Shown one piece after another: positions 32,234 through 39,024 of a stretch of DNA of 64,000 nt; the first letter of the stretch is position 1; each line of letters starts with the position of its first letter. The translations under genes and the position numbers were made by a program. Source of the stretch: Streptomyces sp. NBC_00102 (GTDB lineage Bacteria; Actinomycetota; Actinomycetes; Streptomycetales; Streptomycetaceae); assembly GCF_026343115.1 (NCBI RefSeq), contig NZ_JAPEMC010000001.1, positions 2,914,001 to 2,978,000 on the forward strand. Reading direction: 5' to 3'. The notes under the pieces are model-generated. The model had not been told where the DNA came from, did no database searches, and saw only the letters and a list, made by a program, of their open reading frames with translations.

Positions 32234-32809
32234 TCAATGAGGTTTGCTGCGGTACTGGATGTGCCGGAGACCGCTGCGGACCGTGCGGATGAGATGTTCT
32301 GGCGTGGAGAAGGCGACGTTGGAGAGCCAGCCGCGACGTAGCAGGGACCAGATGCCCTCGACGGGGTTGAGGTCGGGGGCGTAGGACGGCAAGTAGAGGA
32401 TGGTCAGCCAGTCACGGGATTCGGCGAACTCCCGTAGACCTGCGGCCTTGTGGACGTTGAGGTTGTCCCAGATGAGGACGATCGGGCCGCCGAGTTGCTG
32501 GTGGGCTGCGATCAGCAGGTCGCGGTAGTCGCGCCAGGAGAAGCTTTTGCGCCCGTCCCGGTTGCCTCCGTCCCGTCGCGGCCGGTAGATCAGCCGGGAG
32601 CGGTGGCCGGGCTTGTAGCAGGTCGGGGCGGCGATCGATATCCGTCTGCGCGAGCGGCCACGGACCCGCACCACCGGGGTCCGCCCGCGCTGCGACCAGG
32701 TCCTTGCGTGCGACGGCGTCATGGAGAAGCCGGCTTCGTCCTCGAAGACCAGCCATGCTCCACGGGCCGCCGCTAGCCTTCCGCGCGGGGCCACACCTCC
32801 TTGACCCAC
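32234..32809 (-). CDS. IS630 transposase, DDE catalytic part (orfB)
   Basis: Carries the three catalytic residues of the IS630/mariner type: Asp in WLVFEDEAGF, Asp in VLIWDNLNVH and Glu in DLNPVEGIWSLLRRG. It lies downstream of and overlaps (32773-32809) the HTH part in the -1 frame; the natural product is presumably an orfA-orfB frameshift fusion made near 32775-32800. The frame as written starts at ATG 32809, inside the overlap. The catalytic triad is intact, so the copy may still be active. Confidence 0.85.
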   Translation of the reverse strand: MGQGGVAPRGRLAAARGAWLVFEDEAGFSMTPSHARTWSQRGRTPVVRVRGRSRRRISIAAPTCYKPGHRSRLIYRPRRDGGNRDGRKSFSWRDYRDLLIAAHQQLGGPIVLIWDNLNVHKAAGLREFAESRDWLTILYLPSYAPDLNPVEGIWSLLRRGWLSNVAFSTPEHLIRTVRSGLRHIQYRSKPH

Positions 32810-33258
32810 CCGGCCACCGCCTCGTCGTCCCGCTCCAGGGCACGACGGGCCGGGACCTGGCAGGACCAGCCGTTACGCACCAACAGCTTGCGGACACCCT
32901 GAATCGTGTACGTGAGGTGGAAGCGCCGTCCGATCACCGTCTTCACACGGTTCAGAGTCCAGCGCTGGTCCTCCCAGCCGTGCGCGGCCGGCCCTTTGGC
33001 CAGCTCCGACTTCAGCTGAGCGAACTGCTTCTCACTCAGCCGCGGCAGCGACGCGGGCCCCTGCGACCGCAAGGACCGTGGGCCGCCCTCGGACCACGCG
33101 TGACGCCACCGCTGCACCGATCGGACACTGACCCGCAGATCCCTGGCGATCGCCGTACTGCCCTCGCCACGAGCGAACCGCTCAGCCGCCTGGAGCCGTA
33201 ACTCCTCGCGCCTGCACTGCCGTTCAGCGGTCAACCCGCCACCCTGTGGATACCTCAT
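32773..33258 (-). CDS. IS630 transposase, HTH DNA-binding part (orfA)
   Basis: A 161-residue N-terminal half with a helix-turn-helix (AERFARGEGSTAIARDL, VSVRSVQRWRHAW) and the winged-helix-like WTLNRVKTVIGRRFHL segment that binds the terminal repeats. It ends at TAG in WPRAEG. A -1 shift on the cgcgcggaagg stretch continues into the catalytic orfB. It acts with orfB as one transposase. Confidence 0.83.
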   Translation of the reverse strand: MRYPQGGGLTAERQCRREELRLQAAERFARGEGSTAIARDLRVSVRSVQRWRHAWSEGGPRSLRSQGPASLPRLSEKQFAQLKSELAKGPAAHGWEDQRWTLNRVKTVIGRRFHLTYTIQGVRKLLVRNGWSCQVPARRALERDDEAVAGWVKEVWPRAEG

Positions 33259-33319
33259 CCTCCCGTGATACCGCAGGCAAGCACCCCCCGTCAGCCCCTA
33301 CGACTTCACGAGTTCAATC

Positions 33320-33864
33320 TCAGTAGAGGATCGCCCGGGCGACCCGTTGCTTCAGCCGCTCATCGGCAAGGCTCTCCACCGTGCGCCAAGCGGCATCCGT
33401 GACCTCTTCGGCCTGCAGTTCGCCGATGTTGGCGGTGTACGAAACAGGAAGCGGAAGTCGAAGTGCTGGTGGGCGGGCTCGTTCTTGGCCGGGTTGGCGT
33501 CGATGGGGTGGACGTCGATGTGCAGCGGGATCTCGCTGTGCGGGGTGACGACGTAGGGCGGGATGCCGGTCTCTTCCGCGAGTTCGCGGCCGGCGGCTTG
33601 CAAGAGCGTGTCGTCGGAAGGCTCGATGTGGCCGCCGGGCAGCAGCCATTTGCCGGTGGCGTTGTGGAGGATGTGCAGGACGCGGCCGTCGCGGCCCACG
33701 AGGATCGCGCCTGCGGTGGCGTGTCCCGGCAGGGACTTGCGGCTGGCGAGGTCGTTACCGTCGTCGAGAAGGCCCTGGACGACGGCGATCTCGCGCTTGT
33801 CCTCGGGGTGCTGGTCGAGGTACGCGGTGATGGTCGCGCGGATGTGGTTCGCCGTGATGGGCAT
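33320..33864 (-). pseudogene. NUDIX hydrolase gene with one-base frameshift and IS630 in its stop codon
   Basis: The frame from ATG 33864 (or coupled GTG 33873) has a NUDIX box: GGHIEPSDDTLLQAAGRELAEETGI, of the form Gx5Ex7REUxEExGI. A NUDIX enzyme cleaves nucleoside diphosphates linked to X. After HQHFDFRFLF the frame goes wrong, and the next frame continues SYTANIGELQAEEVTDAAW and ESLADERLKQRVARAIL. Adding one T (an A-tract at 33442-33444 on the plus strand) rejoins them. The stop TGA at 33320-33322 comes from the IS630 end; without the IS the stop is TAG at the same point. So one extra residue was gained but nothing was lost. It is the last gene of the five-gene minus-strand operon. Confidence 0.78.
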
Positions 33865-33869
33865 GGTGA

Positions 33870-34991
33870 TCACCTGTTGAAGTAGGAGAGCCAGGTCGCC
33901 GCGATGGCCTCGCGGTCGGGTGCGGAGACCTCGTGGATGCCAGGGGTGAGGTCCCCGCGGGTGAGCATCCTGATCGCGGCGAGGATCTCGGCCTGGATCA
34001 GGAAGATGAACGGTCCAACGCTTGCGCCGTGGATGAAGTTGACGGCGTTGCCGCCGTTCGCCAGATAGAAGTAATGGCCGGTGGTCTGGTAGCGGGTGAC
34101 GTGGTCTCCGACGACTGTGCGGGTGTAGACGTCCGGCAGGCCGGCAAGGTCGAGCTCGTCCTCGCTGGAGGTGACGGTGGCGACGTAGGCGCCGTTGCGG
34201 AGGTGGGCGAAGTCCTCGCCGCGGAGGGAGACCGCGCCGGTCGCGCAGAGCACCAGGCCGGCGCCGGTAAGCGCGCTCTCGCGGTCGCGTGCGACGGTGA
34301 AGCCCTGGGACAGGGCCTGGGTGCGGCGTACGGGGTTGATGTCGAAGACGGTGACCTGGACACCCTTGGCGTGCAGGAGTCGGGCGATGGAGGAGCCGAG
34401 TTTGCCGAAGCCGATCACGAGGGCGGGGCGGCCGTGGAGGATGTCGCCGCGCCCGCGCATGACGGCCTCGGTGGAGAACACGACGGATTGGCCGACGAGG
34501 TAGTCCTCGGGGTCCTTGAGCGGGGAGCGGGCCACCGAGACGACGGGGCAGGGCAGTTTGTCGAGGGCCTCGTAGCGGCGGTGGCCGTTCTCGGTGTCCT
34601 CGACGACGCCGACCAAGCGCCCGGTGAAGCGGCTGTGGAGGTCGGTGAGGGTGGGGGTGAAGTAGCCGCCGACGTCAAGGAGGGAGACGGGTTCTCCGGC
34701 GGCCCGGGATTCGAAGTAGTCCAGCGCGGTATCCGGGTCGGTGAACAGTTCGCGGGTCAGGGTGTCGACGACGACGGTCCGCTCGGTCTCTCGCTGGGCA
34801 GCCGGGTGTACGGACTTCGGCTTGGGCAGCACCGCCGTCAGCCGGGTCATCGCGGCAACGGCGCGGACGAATGCGGGACGCTCGGCCAGCAGGTGGGTGA
34901 TCAGGAACGACGAGGTCTGCTCGTCGGGGGCGAACTGGGCGGCGATCCGCGCGAAGTATGCGTCCAGCTTGGCGCGTTCGAAGGTTTCCAC
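33870..34991 (-). CDS. Adenosylhomocysteinase-like NAD-binding protein
   Basis: A 373-residue protein resembling S-adenosylhomocysteine hydrolase. It has an NAD-binding Rossmann fold ALVIGFGKLGSSIARLLHAKGVQVTVFDIN (GFGKLG nucleotide loop, Asp ending strand 2), VVFSTEAVMRGRGDIL preceding it, and YLANGGNAVNFIHGASVGPFIF like the SAHH NLxxGxPxxM region. It is about 60-100 residues shorter than true SAHH and lacks its signature catalytic sequences, so SAH cleavage is doubtful. NAD(H)-dependent oxidation-elimination on a related nucleoside is plausible. It overlaps the NUDIX start by GTGA, so the two are coupled. A nucleotide- or nucleoside-related pathway is inferred. Confidence 0.75.
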   Translation of the reverse strand: METFERAKLDAYFARIAAQFAPDEQTSSFLITHLLAERPAFVRAVAAMTRLTAVLPKPKSVHPAAQRETERTVVVDTLTRELFTDPDTALDYFESRAAGEPVSLLDVGGYFTPTLTDLHSRFTGRLVGVVEDTENGHRRYEALDKLPCPVVSVARSPLKDPEDYLVGQSVVFSTEAVMRGRGDILHGRPALVIGFGKLGSSIARLLHAKGVQVTVFDINPVRRTQALSQGFTVARDRESALTGAGLVLCATGAVSLRGEDFAHLRNGAYVATVTSSEDELDLAGLPDVYTRTVVGDHVTRYQTTGHYFYLANGGNAVNFIHGASVGPFIFLIQAEILAAIRMLTRGDLTPGIHEVSAPDREAIAATWLSYFNR

Positions 34992-35043
34992 GGTAGGTGC
35001 CTCTCATCCGTATAACCGGGGCCGTGCAGGAAGTTCCCGGGCG

Positions 35044-35514
35044 TCAGCGGCTGCGGGCGAGTCCGAACAGCAGCCGGTCGGTCGTGCTAGAGAGATCCAG
35101 ATAGGTGTCGAGCTGAGAAGCGTCGGCGGACTGCGACAGCGGTTCCAGACCGAGCAGGAGAACGGCTGTGCCGGTGCGAGCGACCAGCGCCGTCCAGTCG
35201 GGACGGCTCGGCAGCCGCACCCTGCGGGAGGCGCCTGGGAAGTGCAGAAACACGTGGTGGCCGACGATGTGCAGGCAGCGGCCGACATCACGGACCACGT
35301 CCCCCGCCCCGCCCAGTCCGCCGGAGCTGTCTGCGACACGCCGCACGCGGGCTTCTGGCGCTTCAGTAGAGCCGGGAAGAGCGGAAACAGGACAGTGGGC
35401 GATCAGGATGTGGGCGATCTCGCGGCCGTCCGGTCCGGTGCCCGGCCAGCTCCATGCGGGGAGCGAAACCAGTAGCCGAAGATCAAGGCCGGCCGAAGTA
35501 TGGATGGTGCTCAC
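35044..35514 (-). CDS. Hypothetical protein of the HTH/SAHH-like module
   Basis: A 156-residue protein, no signal peptide. It begins STIHTSAGLDLRLLVSLPAW and contains hydrophobic strands (HILIAHCPVSALPGS, LHIVGHHVFLHFPGASRRV, LVARTGTAVLLLGLEPL) that suggest a mixed alpha/beta domain, but I recognise no family. The GTG start overlaps the upstream HATPase stop (GTGA), so it is translationally coupled to it and 52 bp from the SAHH-like gene. The coupling suggests that it works with the HATPase protein. Confidence 0.65.
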   Translation of the reverse strand: MSTIHTSAGLDLRLLVSLPAWSWPGTGPDGREIAHILIAHCPVSALPGSTEAPEARVRRVADSSGGLGGAGDVVRDVGRCLHIVGHHVFLHFPGASRRVRLPSRPDWTALVARTGTAVLLLGLEPLSQSADASQLDTYLDLSSTTDRLLFGLARSR

Positions 35515-35924
35515 GTGGTCGTCCCGCCCGCGGCCTTGAAGCAGGACCAAACGATCTTTCCGAGCGGTGCGCGGTCGCGCACTCCCCACTCGTCGGCGAG
35601 CTCGGCCACGAGGGCGAGACCACGTCCGGACAGGTCGGTACTGGCGGCCTGTCGGGGCCGGGGCCGCCGACGACGGCTGTCGTGCACCTCCAGGCGCACG
35701 ATGTCGTCCTCGATGTCGAGGCGGACCAGGAATCCGTGGTCGGAGACAGTGCCGTGGACCAGCGCGTTGGTCGCCAACTCGGATACGCAGAGGCGAATGT
35801 CGTCGATCCGCTCCGGCAGGCCCCATGCGGTCAGGGTCTCGTCAGCGAATTTCCTTGCCTGTCCGACGGATTCGGGGCGGGCCGTGAAGAAGCGCTGCAC
35901 CGTCTCGGTCATGGCTGTCCTCAT
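35511..35924 (-). CDS. ATP-binding protein, RsbW/anti-sigma-type HATPase
   Basis: A 137-residue stand-alone HATPase domain: RLCVSELATNALVHGT (N box), VRLEVHDSRRR, and DLSGRGLALVAELADEWGV (G boxes). Streptomyces has many such anti-sigma/regulatory proteins. They bind partner proteins in an ATP-dependent manner, and some phosphorylate anti-anti-sigma factors. No partner sigma factor is present in the island. Two starts are possible, ATG 35924 (ggag, 8 nt away) and ATG 35912 (gagga, 5 nt); the longer is used. It belongs to the five-gene minus operon beginning at 36349. Confidence 0.82.
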   Translation of the reverse strand: MRTAMTETVQRFFTARPESVGQARKFADETLTAWGLPERIDDIRLCVSELATNALVHGTVSDHGFLVRLDIEDDIVRLEVHDSRRRRPRPRQAASTDLSGRGLALVAELADEWGVRDRAPLGKIVWSCFKAAGGTTT

Positions 35925-35995
35925 GTTTCGGTCTCCAGGAGGCTTGCGGTTCCGGGGCTGTGGCGGCAGGCCACCGGGCTGGGGGCGGTCGGCTT

Positions 35996-36349
35996 CTACG
36001 AATGGTGGGGTCGGCGGACCAGCAGCAGCCGGGAGCCGGCCGCCTTGATCCACCGATCGCGTTCAGCGGCTATCGCTCTTGGGCCAAGGTGTGATGCGGC
36101 CGGGGCGAGTACGCCGTAGACGTCCGGCAGGGCCAACACGTCCAGCAGGCCGGTGAAGGCCGCCGAGCCGGGGCCGGCACTCGCTTCGCGTTCGGTGAAG
36201 ACGCCGGACAGCTCCAGTTCGTGGCTACGGCAGTACTCGGCGAGCGAGGCGGCCAGCGCCTCCTGTCGGGCTTCGGAGACCCGCACGAGCCGCAGAAAGC
36301 CGTAAACGACGGGGCCGCTGACCAGGCGAAGTTCCGTGAGGGGTTCCAT
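35996..36349 (-). CDS. Stand-alone serine-recombinase N-terminal-like domain protein
   Basis: A 117-residue protein whose core (YGFLRLVRVSEARQEALAASL, AEYCRSHELELSGVFTERE) fits the N-terminal resolvase fold: the conserved YxRVSxxxQ with Ser25 and the following helix/strand. The usual arginine motif (DRLxR) is altered (ASHLGPRAIAAERDRW), and there is no DNA-binding tail. Recombination is unlikely; it may be a regulatory or degenerate relative. It opens the minus operon and is divergent from the HTH-TPR gene across 150 bp that should hold both promoters. Confidence 0.6.
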   Translation of the reverse strand: MEPLTELRLVSGPVVYGFLRLVRVSEARQEALAASLAEYCRSHELELSGVFTEREASAGPGSAAFTGLLDVLALPDVYGVLAPAASHLGPRAIAAERDRWIKAAGSRLLLVRRPHHS

Positions 36350-36501
36350 GCGGGGACCGTCCAAAGAGTCGACACGGGGTGACGATCCTGAGCATGGAGG
36401 ACCCCGAACTCCCGGCCAATCACTTGCTGTTCTACTTCCGTTCCACTTCCGTCCCGCCATCCCCAGCCATCTGCTTCGATGACGGTGGAAGGGAGTGAGG
36501 C

Positions 36502-37602
36502 GTGGCAACCGTGCACCAGTGGACCGGCCTGGAGGCCAGGGCTCTGCGTCTCGCCCTACGTTTGAGCGTGCGGGCCTTTGCCGAGCACCTCGGCGTGGCC
36601 GTCGCAACGGTTTCGAAGTGGGAGAGCAAGCGCGCCGAAACCGAGCCCAGACCCGACACCCAGGCAATCCTCGACACCGCCCTCGGACGCGCCGACGCCC
36701 ACGCCCACCTGCGCTTCGAGACACTCCTGTCCGAGATGGCCGGCACCGTGCAAGGCGCCGGCCGCCGGGTCACCACCTCCGGCCCCCGAGCCTGGGAGTA
36801 CGAATCGTGGACCGACGACCTGGACCGCGTCGTGGTCGCGCTCGCGCGCCAGAATTTCGCCTTCGCCGACAGCCTGCTCAACCGCTGGTTGGTGCGGTTC
36901 GACGCCCGGGAACTGGACGAAAAGGGCCTGTACCTCTTCGCTCGCTCGACGGCGCTGCTGGGTGACCTCAAACGCGACCAAGGCTCAGTGATCGGCCCAC
37001 TCTCCGCCCACCACTCCTACGCCGGAGCCCGCGCGGTCTTCACCCAGCTCGACATCCCACGTCGTGTCGCCCAGCTCGACCTTTCTCTCGCGGTGGTCAC
37101 GGAAATGTCCGGCAAGCTGGAGATCGCTGCCCGCCTATACGAAACCCTCGCCGTCGACGACCGGCTTTCCCGCCGTGACCGTGCCAGGGCCCGCCTGTGG
37201 GTGGGTACCGCGCTGAGCAAGAGCGGTCGGCACGACTACGCGACCCGCGTCATGCAGGCCGCGACCCGCGACTTCGAGGACCTCACCGAACCCGACGACT
37301 GGTCGGTGGCCCACCAGAAACTCGCCCTCGCCCGCCGTGGCGCGGGCGACCTCAGCCAAGCCCTGCACTTCATCGACATCGCCCGCAGCAGCGGCGCCAC
37401 CGACTCACCGATGCAACGCGTTCGGCTGGACACCGCCCATGGCCACATCCTGCTCTCCGACGCAGCGACCCGAGATGATGGACTCCTCGTCCTCGATCAG
37501 GCCACCCGCACGGCCGCGCAGTACGGACTCGTGCATCAACTGCGCAGTATCGAGGGCATCAAGGCCATGAGCGAGGGGCCGACCGGCCCTCGGCGACGGT
37601 GA
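36502..37602 (+). CDS. XRE-type HTH regulator with TPR-like C-terminus
   Basis: A 366-residue protein. The N-terminal HTH (about 8-65: LEARALRLALRLSVRAFAEHLGVAVATVSKWES) is preceded by a good ggaaggg ribosome-binding site for the GTG at 36502. The rest is all-helical with TPR-like repeats (about residues 170-360: ARLYETLAVDDRLSRRDRARARLWVG, LALARRGAGDLSQALHFIDIA). This layout is common in Streptomyces regulators, which sense small ligands or peptides through the TPR part. It is divergent from the resolvase-like/HATPase operon and overlaps the upstream side of ydcF by one base, so it is the probable regulator of the module. Confidence 0.82.
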   Translation: MATVHQWTGLEARALRLALRLSVRAFAEHLGVAVATVSKWESKRAETEPRPDTQAILDTALGRADAHAHLRFETLLSEMAGTVQGAGRRVTTSGPRAWEYESWTDDLDRVVVALARQNFAFADSLLNRWLVRFDARELDEKGLYLFARSTALLGDLKRDQGSVIGPLSAHHSYAGARAVFTQLDIPRRVAQLDLSLAVVTEMSGKLEIAARLYETLAVDDRLSRRDRARARLWVGTALSKSGRHDYATRVMQAATRDFEDLTEPDDWSVAHQKLALARRGAGDLSQALHFIDIARSSGATDSPMQRVRLDTAHGHILLSDAATRDDGLLVLDQATRTAAQYGLVHQLRSIEGIKAMSEGPTGPRRR

Positions 37603-37616
37603 CCAGGGAGAAATGC

Positions 37617-38285
37617 GTGAGCGACAACCAGCAGGCCATCACCGAGGACCAGCGGCGCCGGGCCGCCCTGATCTGGGATTACCACCAGATGCACCACCCA
37701 CTGCGCCCCGTCGACGTGGCGATCGGACTGGGCAGCCACGACCTCGGAGTCGCCACCCACTCCGCCGACCTGTACCGCGCCGGGCTCTTCCCGACTCTGG
37801 TCTTCACCGGCGGCAACAGCCCCACCACCGCCAAGGTCTTCCCGCGCGGCGAAGCTGTCCACTACCGCGAGCACGCCCTCTGTCTGGGCGTCCCCGCCGA
37901 AGCGATCCTGCTGGAACCAAAGGCCGGCAACACCGGGCAGAACATCACCCTTTCCCGTGAAGTCCTCGCCGCCGCCGGCATCACCCCGGCCACGGTGCTG
38001 CTGGTCTCCAAGCCCTACATGGAACGGCGGTCGTTCGCGACCGCACGCAAGCTGTGGCCCGACGTCGAGATCCTCTGCACGTCGGAGCCGCTGGAGCTCG
38101 ACGGCTACATGAAATCCATCGGCGACGAAAAGCTCGTCCTGGACATGCTCGTCGGCGACCTCCAGCGAGTCATCGAGTATCCGAAGCTCGGATTCGCCAT
38201 CGAGCAGCAGGTCCCGGAGGACGTGCATGGAGCGTACGAATCCCTCATCGACGACGGCTTCACCAGCCGCCTCATCACTACCTGA
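37617..38285 (+). CDS. YdcF/SanA family protein
   Basis: A 222-residue DUF218 (YdcF/ElyC/SanA) protein. The core reads VDVAIGLGSHDLGVATHSADLY, FTGGNSP, EAILLEPKAGNTGQNITLSREVL and LLVSKPYMERRSFATARKLWPD, the usual Rossmann-like motifs. No membrane helix is present, so it would be cytosolic, as E. coli YdcF is. YdcF binds S-adenosylmethionine in vitro; the enzymatic role is unknown. That is notable next to the SAHH-like and NUDIX genes. GTG at 37617 has cagggag with 6-nt spacing; a GTG at 37599 overlaps the regulator stop. The 3' end overlaps the WbqC gene by 59 bp. Confidence 0.82.
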   Translation: MSDNQQAITEDQRRRAALIWDYHQMHHPLRPVDVAIGLGSHDLGVATHSADLYRAGLFPTLVFTGGNSPTTAKVFPRGEAVHYREHALCLGVPAEAILLEPKAGNTGQNITLSREVLAAAGITPATVLLVSKPYMERRSFATARKLWPDVEILCTSEPLELDGYMKSIGDEKLVLDMLVGDLQRVIEYPKLGFAIEQQVPEDVHGAYESLIDDGFTSRLITT

Positions 38286-39003
38286 CCTGCCAGAACCGGG
38301 CGGGCTGTGCGCCATTCATCAGCCCAACCTGTTCCCCAGACTGACCACACTGGCCAAGCTGTTCGCGGCGGACTACTGGATTGTCCTGGACGACGTACAG
38401 TTCACCCGCCGCGACTACCAGCACCGAACCCGCCTCGGTGACCTCGACGAACCGGACCGTCGGCAGTGGCTCACCATTCCCACCCAGCTTTCCAAGGGGC
38501 GGCAAACTCTCATTCGGGACGCGTTGATCGGTGACCCCGGCCTGGCCCGTCGAAAGACGGCGGGGGTGCTGCGGCAGTACTACGGAGCGAGCCCACACTG
38601 GCCGGCCCTCGCACGGGCCCTGGACCCAGTACTGGATGCCTTCGTCACGGGCCGGACCGCCACAGTCGCCGAAACCTCCACCCGTGCTCTACTCGGGCTG
38701 CTCGGCTGGCAGGGCAAGATTCTCAACAGCAGCGAACTGCCCTCCCAGCCGGGCCGCTCCCAGCGGCTCGCCGATCTTTCCGCCATCACCGGTGCCCGCT
38801 CCTATCTCTGCGGAACCGGCGGCATGACGTACCTCGACCCGGCACCGTTTGCCGCCAAGGACATCGCCGTCACGCCGTTCCGGCCGCCGACGACCGGCAT
38901 CTGGTCCTCGGGCCGAAGTCTCAGTTCGCTCGGGGCATTGGCAGCACTCGGCCCGCAGGAAGTGGCCACCATTATGCAGAGGATCGCCTCGGACCACGCT
39001 TGA
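38227..39003 (+). CDS. WbqC family protein
   Basis: A 258-residue WbqC-like protein with the family signature CAIHQPNLFPRLTTLAKLFAADYWIVLDDVQFTRRDYQHR (HQPN.FP, then VLDDVQF.RR). WbqC proteins occur in O-antigen and other surface-glycan loci and are proposed to act in sugar-amine transfer, but biochemistry is scarce. It overlaps ydcF by 59 bp, a large overlap suggesting tight coupling. A start at a downstream codon is possible, but the overlap region is well conserved in composition. It is followed within 60 bp by the ISL3-type insertion sequence. Confidence 0.85.
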   Translation: MERTNPSSTTASPAASSLPDLPEPGGLCAIHQPNLFPRLTTLAKLFAADYWIVLDDVQFTRRDYQHRTRLGDLDEPDRRQWLTIPTQLSKGRQTLIRDALIGDPGLARRKTAGVLRQYYGASPHWPALARALDPVLDAFVTGRTATVAETSTRALLGLLGWQGKILNSSELPSQPGRSQRLADLSAITGARSYLCGTGGMTYLDPAPFAAKDIAVTPFRPPTTGIWSSGRSLSSLGALAALGPQEVATIMQRIASDHA

Positions 39004-39024
39004 TGTCGGGACTGTAAAACGTTC

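Larger units (their letters stand above)
32168..33323 (-). mobile_element. IS630 family insertion sequence
   Basis: Imperfect terminal inverted repeats (left ctgaggtttaactcgtggtg, right complement ctgagattgaactcgtgaag, extending through gtcgt) are flanked by the TA target dinucleotide at 32166-32167 and 33324-33325, as IS630 elements require. It contains two overlapping transposase frames. It sits between the PLD gene and the NUDIX gene and interrupts the NUDIX stop codon. Confidence 0.88.
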
